The notes under the pieces are model-generated. The model saw only the letters and a program-made list of their open reading frames with translations. It did no database searches and was not told the DNA's origin. Below, piece by piece: positions 9,350 through 16,591 of a DNA stretch of 64,000 nucleotides. Position numbers and translations under genes: made by a program. This DNA comes from Spirochaetales bacterium (GTDB taxonomy: Bacteria > Spirochaetota > Spirochaetia > JABMQR01). The first letter of the stretch is position 1. Each line of letters opens with the position of its first letter. The stretch lies in contig JAGYPA010000016.1 of assembly GCA_018399255.1 (NCBI GenBank), positions 1-64,000 on the forward strand, read 5' to 3'.

Positions 9350-11158
9350 ATGAAAAACAGTAAAACTGCTTCTATACCGTTACGCTCAGAAGTCGCACCG
9401 GAAGATTGCTGGAATCTTTCCCGTCTGTACACTGAGCATGATGAATGGCTTAAGGATCTGGAAGTGTTCCGTAAGCTCCCGGACAAGGCAGAACTTTATA
9501 AGGACAAACTTGCTGAGGGAGTTGATATTTTTGCCGGGTTTCTGGATTTTTATACTCAGGCGGGATTGGCTGCTGAACGTCTCGGATACTATGCCTTTCT
9601 CAGGTATGCGGAAGATGCCGGTGACAGTGACAATCAGGCCCGTTACGGGATGATCATGCAGGCCGAAAGCCAGTTTTCGGCAGCCTTCAGCTTTGTCGAT
9701 CCAGAAATTCAATCCATCCCGGATTCACAGATACAGACATACCTTAAAGATCCACGGATCAGTCCCTATAAGATCATGCTGGAAAAGCTGCTCAGATTCA
9801 AACCGCATATTCTCTCATCAGCAGAAGAGAAACTTCTGGCTCTCCAGTCAGAGGCTGCTGCCGCTCCACATAAAGCATTTGAAGCACTGACTGATGTTGA
9901 TATGGATTTTGGTTCTCTGGAGACCAAAGATGGATCTCTCCCATTGAGTCAGGGGAGTTTTTCCACATTTCTTATCAACCCCGACCGGAGTCTGCGCGAG
10001 AAGGCATTCAAGCAGTTTTATGCCAACTACAGCGGCCACCGCAATGTTCTTGCATCTCTCTATACCGGCAGTGTTCAGCAGGATGTCTATAGGGCCCGCG
10101 TACGGAATTTCCCCTCAGCCCGAGCCGCCGCGCTCTTTCCTGATAATGTTCCTGAATCAGTCTATGATAATCTTATAGAGGCCGTACATGCCGGGTTCCC
10201 GGCCCTGCATCGCTATTATGCCCTGCGTAAGCGCCTGCTGGGGGTTGAGGAACTGAGACACTACGATGTGTACGTACCGCTGGTCGGGAGCATTTCAACC
10301 AATTATACATACGAGGAAGCGGTTGCGGTAGTCATAGATGCCCTGCGGCCGCTTGGAAGTGAATATACCGATGCTCTTGGCTCAGGTTTGCTGGGTAACT
10401 GGGTGGACCGTTACGAAAACAAGGGAAAGCGGTCGGGCGCATTTTCTGCTGGATCCTACCTTGGAGAACCCTATATTCTCATGAACTACAAGAAAACTGT
10501 TCTGAGAGACCTGTTTACCCTTGCTCATGAGGGCGGACACTCGATGCACAGCTGGTACAGTGTCAGAAATAATCCGTTCCAGCATTATAACTATACCATA
10601 TTTGAAGCCGAAGTTGCCTCGACTTTCAACGAGCAGTTTGTTGCCAGCTATCTGCTTGACCGGGCAGAGTCGACAGAGATGAAGGCCTACATTATAGGCA
10701 AGCAGATTGATGATATCATTGCCACGATATTCCGTCAGACAATGTTTGCTGAATACGAGATGAAAGTGCACGCTCTCTGTGAAGAAGGATCACCCCTGAC
10801 AGTGGATTCACTGCGTAAAGCCTATCGAGGTCTGTTGGAAGCCTATTTCGGACCTGCCATGGTTCTGGAAGAAGAGAGTGATCTTGAAGGGCTCCGAATT
10901 CCCCATTTTTACCGTGCTTTTTATGTCTATAAATATGCTACCGGTCTTTCCGCGTCTCTGGCGCTGTCAAAAAAGGTTATGGAGGGTGATTCATCCGATC
11001 GGGATACCTACCTTGCGTTTCTCAAATCCGGCGGATCAAAATTTCCGATAGATTCTCTCAAGCTGGCTGGAGTTGATATGGCTTCACCGCAGCCGGTAAA
11101 GGATGCTGTAGGAATTTTCTCTAACCTTCTTGATACTTTTGAAGCTCTGATTGGATGA
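9350..11158 (+). CDS. pepF: Oligoendopeptidase F (M3B metallopeptidase)
   Basis: PepF is a cytosolic zinc peptidase cleaving medium-sized peptides. The 602-residue protein has the zinc motif HEGGH at 393-397 and the third ligand in FEAEVASTFNE about 25 residues later. The oligopeptidase F N-terminal domain fills residues 100-190. Length fits the family (about 600). AAGGAG lies 11 nt before the ATG. It directly follows rdgB and probably shares its transcript. Confidence 0.96.
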   Translation: MKNSKTASIPLRSEVAPEDCWNLSRLYTEHDEWLKDLEVFRKLPDKAELYKDKLAEGVDIFAGFLDFYTQAGLAAERLGYYAFLRYAEDAGDSDNQARYGMIMQAESQFSAAFSFVDPEIQSIPDSQIQTYLKDPRISPYKIMLEKLLRFKPHILSSAEEKLLALQSEAAAAPHKAFEALTDVDMDFGSLETKDGSLPLSQGSFSTFLINPDRSLREKAFKQFYANYSGHRNVLASLYTGSVQQDVYRARVRNFPSARAAALFPDNVPESVYDNLIEAVHAGFPALHRYYALRKRLLGVEELRHYDVYVPLVGSISTNYTYEEAVAVVIDALRPLGSEYTDALGSGLLGNWVDRYENKGKRSGAFSAGSYLGEPYILMNYKKTVLRDLFTLAHEGGHSMHSWYSVRNNPFQHYNYTIFEAEVASTFNEQFVASYLLDRAESTEMKAYIIGKQIDDIIATIFRQTMFAEYEMKVHALCEEGSPLTVDSLRKAYRGLLEAYFGPAMVLEEESDLEGLRIPHFYRAFYVYKYATGLSASLALSKKVMEGDSSDRDTYLAFLKSGGSKFPIDSLKLAGVDMASPQPVKDAVGIFSNLLDTFEALIG

Positions 11159-11241
11159 GTAATAGTGAGAGCGAAATATCAGGTTTTTTCAGGCCAATAA
11201 TTGACTAAGATGTAAGAATAGTATATGTTCTTTTGTGTTAC

Positions 11242-11326
11242 GCGGCAGTGGTGGAATTGGTAGACACGCTAGCTTGAGGGGCTAGTGGGCATTGTGCTCG
11301 TGGAGGTTCAAGTCCTCTCTGCCGCA
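11242..11326 (+). tRNA. tRNA-Leu(GAG), integration target of the downstream island
   Basis: This class II tRNA has acceptor GCGGCAG pairing with CTGCCGC. The anticodon stem-loop CTAGC-TTGAGGG-GCTAG gives GAG, and the variable arm is long. The segment from 11270 to its 3' end is repeated at 15608-15664, marking it as an attachment site. Confidence 0.94.
11270..11326 (+). repeat. Left attachment repeat (attL, inside tRNA-Leu)
   Basis: This is the 57-bp segment from the anticodon arm to the discriminator base of tRNA-Leu(GAG). Together with the copy at 15608-15664 it defines the island ends. Confidence 0.85.
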
Positions 11327-11348
11327 AATCCTTATATATAAGGAAATT

Positions 11349-11373
11349 AGCTCTCTTTATGAGAGCTTTTTTT
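11349..11373 (+). terminator. Rho-independent terminator after tRNA-Leu
   Basis: AGCTCTC pairs with GAGAGCT across a TTTAT loop and is followed by six T residues, about 20 nt after the tRNA. Confidence 0.85.
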
Positions 11374-11482
11374 ATGCCCGAAATAGGGATTAGAAAGGGC
11401 TCAGCTCAGAAAACTGTGTGATGAGGAGAACCTATAGAAAAAGAACTCGAAATATTCTCCTGCTTGCAGCTACTGAGGCTCC

Positions 11483-11865
11483 AAGCCCGGCTCACTTTAC
11501 AAAAGTCGCACGAGCAGCCGGAAGGGGGCAAATAAATTATTGATGGGTAAAGACCTGCTGAGAAGGTGTCTGAAAGCCCAAGCCGGGCTTAACATACACG
11601 AGTCCCACGAGTAGGAGCAGGCGGGATTCAGCGGTGGGCACCGGACGAGTTTTCGCAACAGATTAAGTGTGTACACTCTCTTTTTCACGGCAAACGGGCT
11701 GATTGCAGGCCGGCATCAGGGGATCGGCCGCTACTCATGTGACTTGTGTATAATAAGCCGACCTTACCACTTTTTCAGGAGTGGTGGTAGGTCGTTACGT
11801 GAAAAGCACTTACCGGCTGCCGAATTTCCAGTCGTGGAACTTTTGTAAAGTCAGCCGGACTTAAG
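11483..11865. repeat. Cluster of four copies of a ~36-bp palindrome-containing repeat
   Basis: Copies lie at 11483-11517 (+), 11580-11614 (+), 11731-11766 (-) and 11831-11865 (-). Each runs from a CTTAAG-like end through GGCTCA to ACACGTGTCRCACGAGYAG. The core CACGTG-TCA-CACGAG is an imperfect palindrome. The two orientations alternate in pairs. A second cluster lies at 14115-14498. Confidence 0.7.
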
Positions 11866-11878
11866 CGCCCAGAAACGG

Positions 11879-11946
11879 TGGAAATCGTAGATTTCCTCCC
11901 TATTTTTTTGGGAAATCCGATTTCCTCTTTGGGAAATCCGATTTCC
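11879..11946. repeat. Tandem GGAAATC hairpin repeats
   Basis: Three palindromes occur at 11879-11896, 11911-11925 and 11932-11946. The unit is GGAAATC, a centre of one to a few bases, then GATTTCC. The same unit recurs at 14036-14088 and 14613-14645. The remaining stretch to 12535 shows no gene I can support; it holds only weak duplications of a CTCGC-rich segment near 12042 and 12151. Confidence 0.7.
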
Positions 11947-12535
11947 CATTTTTCCGCAGTATAACAGCTGGGCTGTATAACAGCTGGCAGGTGGTTTTTC
12001 TTATGCCTACAGCAGCGGCGGAGAAAGGATTTTCCTGCAGGGCCCCCTCGCTCTCGCCTGCTCGTACGAATTATGGAAAATGAGCCTGGTTCACGGGTTT
12101 TTACGTAATATTGGCAATATTCGTGTTTCAAATCCCACAGATTTCTGTCGGGCCTTCCTCGCTGGTCTCTCGCCTGCCCCTCGTTCGATTGAATGCATAT
12201 TCAAGCGGTTCAAGGCTGGTTCCGCATACCAGTCTGCCGTTGCCCTTGTTCAAGGATGGATGGTTATTCTCTTGAATTTGAGCTGTTTACGTGCTATTGT
12301 TTTCATACATTTTTGGGATGAGGAGCAGCTTTGTCTTGTCGTTGAGAGTGGGCTTCTCCTCTCCTTTTTTCCCTTCTGTTTTCTTTTTCCGTTTCTCTCC
12401 ATTAAATCATAGCTTTTTTCTTAGAGGAATATTTCATTTGAGATTCGTTTGGGATTTTTCTTTTTCGAGGCAGCTTAGGTTGAAATTTTATATATTTCAA
12501 GTAGACTTTGTGCGCACATCGTCATATAATAGAAC

Positions 12536-12982
12536 ATGCGGTTTCATTTCGATCCGGATAAAAATGATTTACTCTTCCAAACCAGAGGAGTAACCTTTTA
12601 TCAGGTCATCGAAACAATTGCTGAGCGCGGGGTACTACTGAATATCCCGCATCCAAATCATGATCAATATCTGAATGAAAGGTATCATACCCCAGGGCAA
12701 GCGGCTTACCGCAGGTAAGCTTGGGACCCAGGAGGCTTCGCCTCCTTTGCCGCCCCAAGGGGCGGGGTATGTTACCTTGCGATCCCGGCACTCGCTCGGC
12801 AATGGAACCATCAAGATGGTTCCGCTCCTCTCGCTCCGTTTGGGAATCAATGGATGTTCGTGATTGAGCATAATCAATATACATACTGTGTACCGTATGT
12901 GTTAGATGGCGATACATATGTCTTGAAAACCATTTTCCCAAATCGAAAATTTATGTATCTCTTTCAGACAAGGAGCAAGATA
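12536..12982 (+). pseudogene. BrnT-like toxin gene interrupted by a hairpin-rich insertion
   Basis: The N-terminal half reads MRFHFDPDKNDLLFQ through IPHPNHDQYLN. The C-terminal half resumes after the insertion at about 12845 with QWMFVIEHNQYTYCVPYV and LKTIFPNRKFMYLF. Joined, they match small ribonuclease-like toxins that begin F-x-W/F-D-P-x-K and end with a TI-x-P-x-R-K motif. The break coincides exactly with the element at 12674-12847. The frame then reads straight into the antitoxin start, so the toxin stop also seems lost. Family naming is by motif memory and is less certain than the reading of one gene split in two. Confidence 0.7.
12674..12847 (+). mobile_element. Hairpin-rich ~174-bp mobile element, copy A
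   Basis: This sequence is inserted in the toxin gene and is nearly repeated, on the other strand, at 60925-61101. It is dense in hairpins: GCTTACC/GGTAAGC at 12704-12720, a 7-bp stem at 12730-12746 with TTC loop, CCGCCCC/GGGGCGG at 12750-12765, and an 8-bp stem at 12804-12823 with CAAG loop. ATACC (12687) can pair with GGTAT (12766) to enclose the first three. It has no plausible coding capacity. AAT occurs at both ends and may be a 3-bp target duplication. Confidence 0.8.
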
Positions 12983-13257
12983 ATGGATCCTAAATACTTA
13001 GATAATGAAGAAGAGAATTGATGGAAGCTTTTTGAAAAGGAGAAGTATTCGGAAACGTTTATACCTTCTGAAGAGGATCAAAAGAGTTTTGAAATGCCGC
13101 AAAGGAATTTATCTCCTCAGAAAGAAAATGAATATCAGGATTGATCCATATGAATTAGAAAAATTAAAGAACGAGCAGCACGCGAAGGACTGCGGTACCA
13201 AACATTCGTAAAAGCGTTTTGCATAAATACATTACCGGGCAGCTGGTGGAGAAATAA
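12983..13257 (+). pseudogene. Frameshifted antitoxin gene paired with the broken toxin
   Basis: AGGAG lies 7 nt before ATG 12983. The reading begins MDPKYLDNEEEN and hits TGA, then continues WKLFEKEKYSETFIPSEEDQ. Other frames carry NIRIDPYELEKLKNEQ and, at the end, KSVLHKYITGQLVEK followed by TAA. This order is that of CopG-type antitoxins found downstream of BrnT-like toxins: an acidic N-terminus, an N-I-R-I beta strand, then a Y-x-T-G-x-L-V-E end. At least one stop and two frameshifts make it non-functional. Confidence 0.7.
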
Positions 13258-13688
13258 AATTTAAATGCACCTCAAAGAACTGGACAAGGGCTGAGCATAC
13301 GTCTCATTCAAAGGAATGATGCAAAGGCGATTTATAATCTATTCTCATATTCAGTGTTTGTGAATTTTATGATCTATCTGCTTTACAGACCCGAACCAAG
13401 CTGTAGAGCAAATTGAAAAGTGGCTGAAGAACTATGATCGGGATAAACAAATCCGAATGCAATCTGTGAAGACAATTACGTTATTGGTACCTGCGGATTT
13501 AATTCTATCTATCGCCATCAAAATCGTGCGAATCTCGGATATGATCTACTTCCATCAAAATGGAATAAGGGGTACATGATGTAGAATCCCGCAAAAAAAG
13601 GACTTGAAATGAGAGAAATGCCCGTATTAAAATTCTTGGTAGTTTTAAGAAAGGAGAAAAGAGACCGGGCATAATTCTTTTGGCAGTT

Positions 13689-13853
13689 TTGACCCGGTCT
13701 CCAAATAAAACGATAATTTGCTTAAGAACCACAAAAGAAAATTACTGCTTTGCATCACTCTACCCTGACTGCAAGGCTTTTGTCAGGGGGTTGATCTGTC
13801 CTTGCTGCAAAACTGAAGGAACATTCAGCCGGCATGGGACGTACTGGAAATAG
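13689..13853 (+). pseudogene. DUF6431-like zinc-ribbon remnant of the IS
   Basis: The frame reads ENYCFASLYPDCKAFVRG, then LICPCCKTEGTFSRHGTYWK, then TAG, and continues with YYRLVIGILRIRG before another stop. The CPxC knuckle followed by F-x-R-H-G-T-Y is typical of transposon-associated DUF6431 proteins as I recall them. Nothing downstream to 14861 stays open, so only the start of the gene survives. Confidence 0.55.
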
Positions 13854-14035
13854 TACTACCGCCTGGTCATCGGCATCCTCCGCATTCGCGGTTAAGTCTG
13901 CAAGCCTGCTGCGCCTGCTCAATGATCAGCTGCATCCTGGACTGTTCAAAGGCTTTTACCTCCTGTCACCCTTCCGTCTGGGTGTTGGAATTCTACACCC
14001 AGCTCTGTGATCTGCCCCCGCGCAGGCCCAAAGGA

Positions 14036-14088
14036 GGAAATCGGATTTCCGATGGAAATCGGATTTCCGATGGAAATCTTGGATTTCC
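14036..14088. repeat. Three tandem GGAAATC/GATTTCC hairpins
   Basis: Units at 14036-14050, 14054-14068 and 14072-14088 are separated by the triplet GAT, giving an 18-bp period. The segment after them (CACCGCTTCTGAGCGCCCG) recurs near 14646 and inverted near 11866, so the hairpins belong to a larger repeat. Confidence 0.75.
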
Positions 14089-14114
14089 ACCGCTTCTGAG
14101 CGCCCGCCGAGCGC

Positions 14115-14498
14115 TTAAGGCAGCCTCACTTTACACATATCACACGAGTAGAAATTTTACAGTCAGTAAGTTCTTACTTCATAGGGACCTGCCTCCAGGC
14201 CTGAAAAATCGCTAAGGTCGGCTCAATATACACGTGTCACACGAGCAGCAGCCGATCCCATGATGCTCTCCCTCGATCAGCTGGTTTACCGTGCATAAAC
14301 GTGTGTTCGCACGTTCTAAGATATAGTTTATTTGCCCCTGTCCCTTGCAAAATTCCGCCCCCTCCTACTCGTGGGACACGTGTGTTTTGAGCCAGGCTTA
14401 AGGTTTTCGTGACCCTCTCAGCAGCTCCTTACCCTGCAAAACCTTATTTGCTTCCTTCCGGCTACTCGTGCGACATGTGTATATTGAGCCGGACTTAA
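14115..14498. repeat. Second cluster of four ~36-bp repeats
   Basis: Copies lie at 14115-14151 (+), 14213-14248 (+), 14365-14402 (-) and 14462-14498 (-). The orientation pattern is the same plus-plus-minus-minus order as in the 11483-11865 cluster. The best-conserved part is GGCTCAATATACACGTGTC followed by RCACGAGYAG. Confidence 0.7.
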
Positions 14499-14612
14499 CC
14501 GGGTTCTTTTACAGCCCTTCTTTTTTCAATCATAGCCTCCTATGCAACCCTGAAAACCCATGAAATCCTGCCCTCCTTTGCAGTCATGACAGGATTTCCC
14601 AAAAAAGAAGGA

Positions 14613-14645
14613 GGAAATCGGATTTCCCATAGAAATCGGATTTCC
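14613..14645. repeat. Two further GGAAATC/GATTTCC hairpins
   Basis: A perfect 7-bp inverted repeat at 14613-14627 is followed by a near copy ending at 14645 and by the same CACCGCTTCTGAGCGCCCG tail seen at 14088. From 14690 to 14840 no gene or structure was recognised. Confidence 0.7.
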
Positions 14646-15085
14646 ACCGCTTCTGAGCGCCCGCCGGGCGCTTAAGGCAGCCTGAGGGCTGCCGTTTTCT
14701 TGTGCTGCTGCATCAGGACGTGTATGCCCGCGCTATGGTCGTTCGGTAAAAATATGCGGGTAAAGAGAAAGTTGATAATATCTCGGGATTTTAGCAACTA
14801 CTGAAGGATTTTCGATTTAAAACAATGTGGGTATTTGGGTCAAATTAATTCGGGCACTTACACATGACAGAAGCCTTGCAACTGTTTCTACAACTGTGTT
14901 ATCAGGACTGGAATTTTCACCGTATTCAAGCCCTCGTACTTCCGGAAAACAGTTCATCAGTGAGATTACTTTCCAAATTTGGCTTTAATAGCGAAGGTAT
15001 ATTGAAAGATTTCGAAATATGGCCTGGACGTGGATATGTTGATCTTCAAATTTTTATGGGATGAATTCTTGAAGAGGAAAATATT

Positions 15086-15382
15086 ATGAGATCATTTCAC
15101 GAACTAGTTACCGAACATGTACAGGATCCTTCCGAAGCTTCAGAATATCTTAAGGCTTCCATGGAACTGTTTGAACAGGATGGCGATCTTGATGCTTTTC
15201 TCGCTGCACTCCGCACAGTGGCCGATGCCAATGGTGGAATGACAAAACTCGCCTCGGAATAAAAACTCAACCGCCAACAGCTGTACCGATCCCTATCTCC
15301 CAATGGTAATCCGACGATAAAAACTTTGGATGTCATCCTTCACGCTTTGGGGTTACGTTTGACTATTGAGAAAGTTTCATAA
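15086..15382 (+). pseudogene. Addiction-module antidote gene with an in-frame stop
   Basis: From ATG 15086 (GAAGAGG upstream) the frame reads 58 codons, including AFLAALRTVADANGGMTKLA, then TAA, then continues in the same frame for 39 codons with QQLYRSLSPNGNPTIKTLDV and ends at TAA 15380-15382. This is the full length and pattern of HTH-type antidote proteins (COG3636-like), with the stop falling just before the recognition helix. No toxin partner was found. A single-base stop suggests recent loss, or possibly readthrough. Confidence 0.75.
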
Positions 15383-15490
15383 ATTGAATTAGAAAAGAGC
15401 ACTGGAGCAGAATGTCTTAGTGTTTACTCCGAATACGTGGTTCAATTCCAACGACAGTTGCAATGACAGTTGCAGGGCCTATTAAGGCTT

Positions 15491-15599
15491 ACAAATGGAT
15501 GCAAATGCTTGCAAACATATGCAAAACTGATTGACTTAATTCCATTCTATACATAGAATTATTGCAAATAGATGCAAAGGTTTACAAGCCCTTGCAAAC
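15491..15599. promoter_or_regulatory. Helically phased GCAAA array beside attR
   Basis: RCAAA begins at 15491, 15501, 15511 and 15521. A second set begins at 15564, 15574, 15584 (variant ACAAG) and 15594. Spacing is exactly 10 bp within each group. Between the groups lies the palindrome ATTCTAT-AC-ATAGAAT (15544-15559). The array ends 9 bp before the right attachment repeat, a position suited to recombinase arm sites, an excisionase site or curved DNA. Confidence 0.65.
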
Positions 15600-15607
15600 C
15601 CAATCAA

Positions 15608-15664
15608 TAGCTTGAGGGGCTAGTGGGCATTGCGCTCGTGGAGGTTCAAGTCCTCTCTGCCGCA
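15608..15664 (+). repeat. Right attachment repeat (attR, tRNA-Leu 3' fragment)
   Basis: A 57-bp copy of tRNA-Leu(GAG) from the anticodon stem to the 3' end, with one substitution (T to C in the variable arm). No acceptor 5' strand or D arm lies upstream, so it is not a functional tRNA gene. Confidence 0.88.
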
Positions 15665-15715
15665 TATTTTTATCCTTCAGCAAGTTTTCCCGAACAATGA
15701 GCTTTTCCTTGACTG

Positions 15716-15744
15716 TTGTCATAATATAAAGTTTTCTTCATAAT
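15716..15744 (+). promoter_or_regulatory. Candidate promoter of yaaA (leaderless)
   Basis: TTGTCA (15716-15721), 17-bp spacer, CATAAT (15739-15744). The predicted start is at about 15751, next to the ATG at 15753, implying little or no 5' leader. Confidence 0.5.
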
Positions 15745-15752
15745 GCATTATT

Positions 15753-16544
15753 ATGATAATACTTCTCTCCCCTGCTAAAACCATGGATTTCTCACTGCTC
15801 AGTTCCGACATCATCAATGCTGTGAACTCAGCCGGCCGGAAAAACCGTCCCACCTTCGAGAAAGAAACTGATACCATAATCAATTTGTTAAAAAGCTATA
15901 CCATTGAAGAACTTGGTGCGCTTATGAAATTACGCAGGGCCATGGCAGAGAAAGCATATGCAGAAATAGCGTCTTTCGGGACTCCGAAGGCTCCCGTTAA
16001 GCCAGCGCTCTTTACCTATAGCGGAACGGTCTTTCAACGTATCGATGCAGAATCATTATCCTGGGAGAGCATCAGATACGCAAATGAGCATGTACGAATT
16101 ATTTCAGGGCTTTACGGCATTCTCCGGCCTCTTGATGGTATTTCTCCTTATCGGTTGGAAATGAAGACGCCGGTACCAATAGCTTCTGAAAACTCATTGC
16201 TGGCATTCTGGAAAAAAAGAATTGCTCCAGCGCTGCTGGCCGAAGAAAGTCTGGATACTCCTCAGGAACCTCTGATTAATCTGGCTTCATCCGAATATAT
16301 GAAGGCTGTTGACAAAAAACTGCTCAACCGGAATGTTATTAATTTCTCCTTCAAAGAAGAACACAAGGGAGTTTTAAAAACCGTTGGCATGTATGCAAAA
16401 ATTGCCCGGGGTATCATGGTTCAAAGAATCCTGAAAGAGAAGACAACAGATCCGCAGGAACTGCAGACAGGCGAAACCGGCGGCTATCAGTTCAGTTCGA
16501 AACACAGCCGCCCCTGTGATTGGATTTTTCTGCGGAGAACATAA
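15753..16544 (+). CDS. yaaA: Peroxide stress protein YaaA (DUF328)
   Basis: YaaA limits free iron and oxidative damage under peroxide stress and binds DNA. The 263-residue protein opens with the family signature MIILLSPAKTMDFS and carries FTYSGTVFQ, ISGLYGILRPLD and an N-terminal-to-middle pattern matching the family, whose usual length is about 250-260. No ribosome site precedes the ATG. A TTGTCA-17-CATAAT promoter would start transcription about 2 nt before it. It is the first intact gene after the island. Confidence 0.93.
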   Translation: MIILLSPAKTMDFSLLSSDIINAVNSAGRKNRPTFEKETDTIINLLKSYTIEELGALMKLRRAMAEKAYAEIASFGTPKAPVKPALFTYSGTVFQRIDAESLSWESIRYANEHVRIISGLYGILRPLDGISPYRLEMKTPVPIASENSLLAFWKKRIAPALLAEESLDTPQEPLINLASSEYMKAVDKKLLNRNVINFSFKEEHKGVLKTVGMYAKIARGIMVQRILKEKTTDPQELQTGETGGYQFSSKHSRPCDWIFLRRT

Positions 16545-16591
16545 GGCAGCAAATTTGTCGGGAACTGCATCTCAGGATCGTCGTAAAAAAC

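Larger units (their letters stand above)
13574..14867. mobile_element. IS-like insertion in the acetyltransferase gene
   Basis: ACATGA occurs at 13574-13579 and 14862-14867, consistent with a 6-bp target duplication around about 1282 bp. Near the ends lie TGCCCGTATTAA (13619-13630) and its inverted match TTAATTCGGGCA (14845-14856), 11 of 12 paired, a candidate terminal inverted repeat set slightly inside the duplication. The interior carries a degenerate zinc-ribbon reading frame and many short palindromic repeats. No intact transposase is present. Confidence 0.65.
13388..15064 (+). pseudogene. GNAT acetyltransferase gene split by an insertion
   Basis: The left part (13388-13579) reads DPNQAVEQIEKWLKNYDRD and, after one frameshift, VIGTCGFNSIYRHQNRANL and GYDLLPSKWNKGYM. 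The right part (14862-15064) continues MTEALQLFLQLCYQDW through SVRLLSKFGFNSEGIL. Joined, this is a RimJ/RimL-type N-acetyltransferase with the usual order of strands and acetyl-CoA-binding helix. The two parts are separated by about 1.28 kb flanked by ACATGA. The N-terminus is missing or unrecognised. Confidence 0.78.
11270..15664. mobile_element. Decayed integrated island at tRNA-Leu(GAG)
   Basis: The region is bounded by a 57-bp direct repeat of the tRNA-Leu 3' half (11270-11326 and 15608-15664, 56 of 57 identical). That is the footprint of tyrosine-recombinase integration into a tRNA gene. The interior has no intact gene. It contains broken toxin-antitoxin genes, a split acetyltransferase, an IS remnant and dense palindromic repeats. 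No integrase gene or recognisable remnant was found, so the recombinase has been lost or acted in trans. The cargo (toxin-antitoxin genes, acetyltransferase) is typical of accessory elements. Confidence 0.8.

Noticed and set aside
12606-12941. Open reading frames across the hairpin-rich element (both strands)
   Set aside because: They follow from the GC-rich hairpins and are not kept open in a comparable way in copy B.
11483-14498. Short repeats considered as integron attC sites, given toxin-antitoxin and acetyltransferase cargo
   Set aside because: No convincing GTTRRRY/RYYYAAC pairs, no integron integrase, and the repeats do not alternate with the genes.
15608-15664. Second tRNA-Leu gene
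   Set aside because: The acceptor 5' strand and D arm are missing; it is only the 3' attachment fragment.
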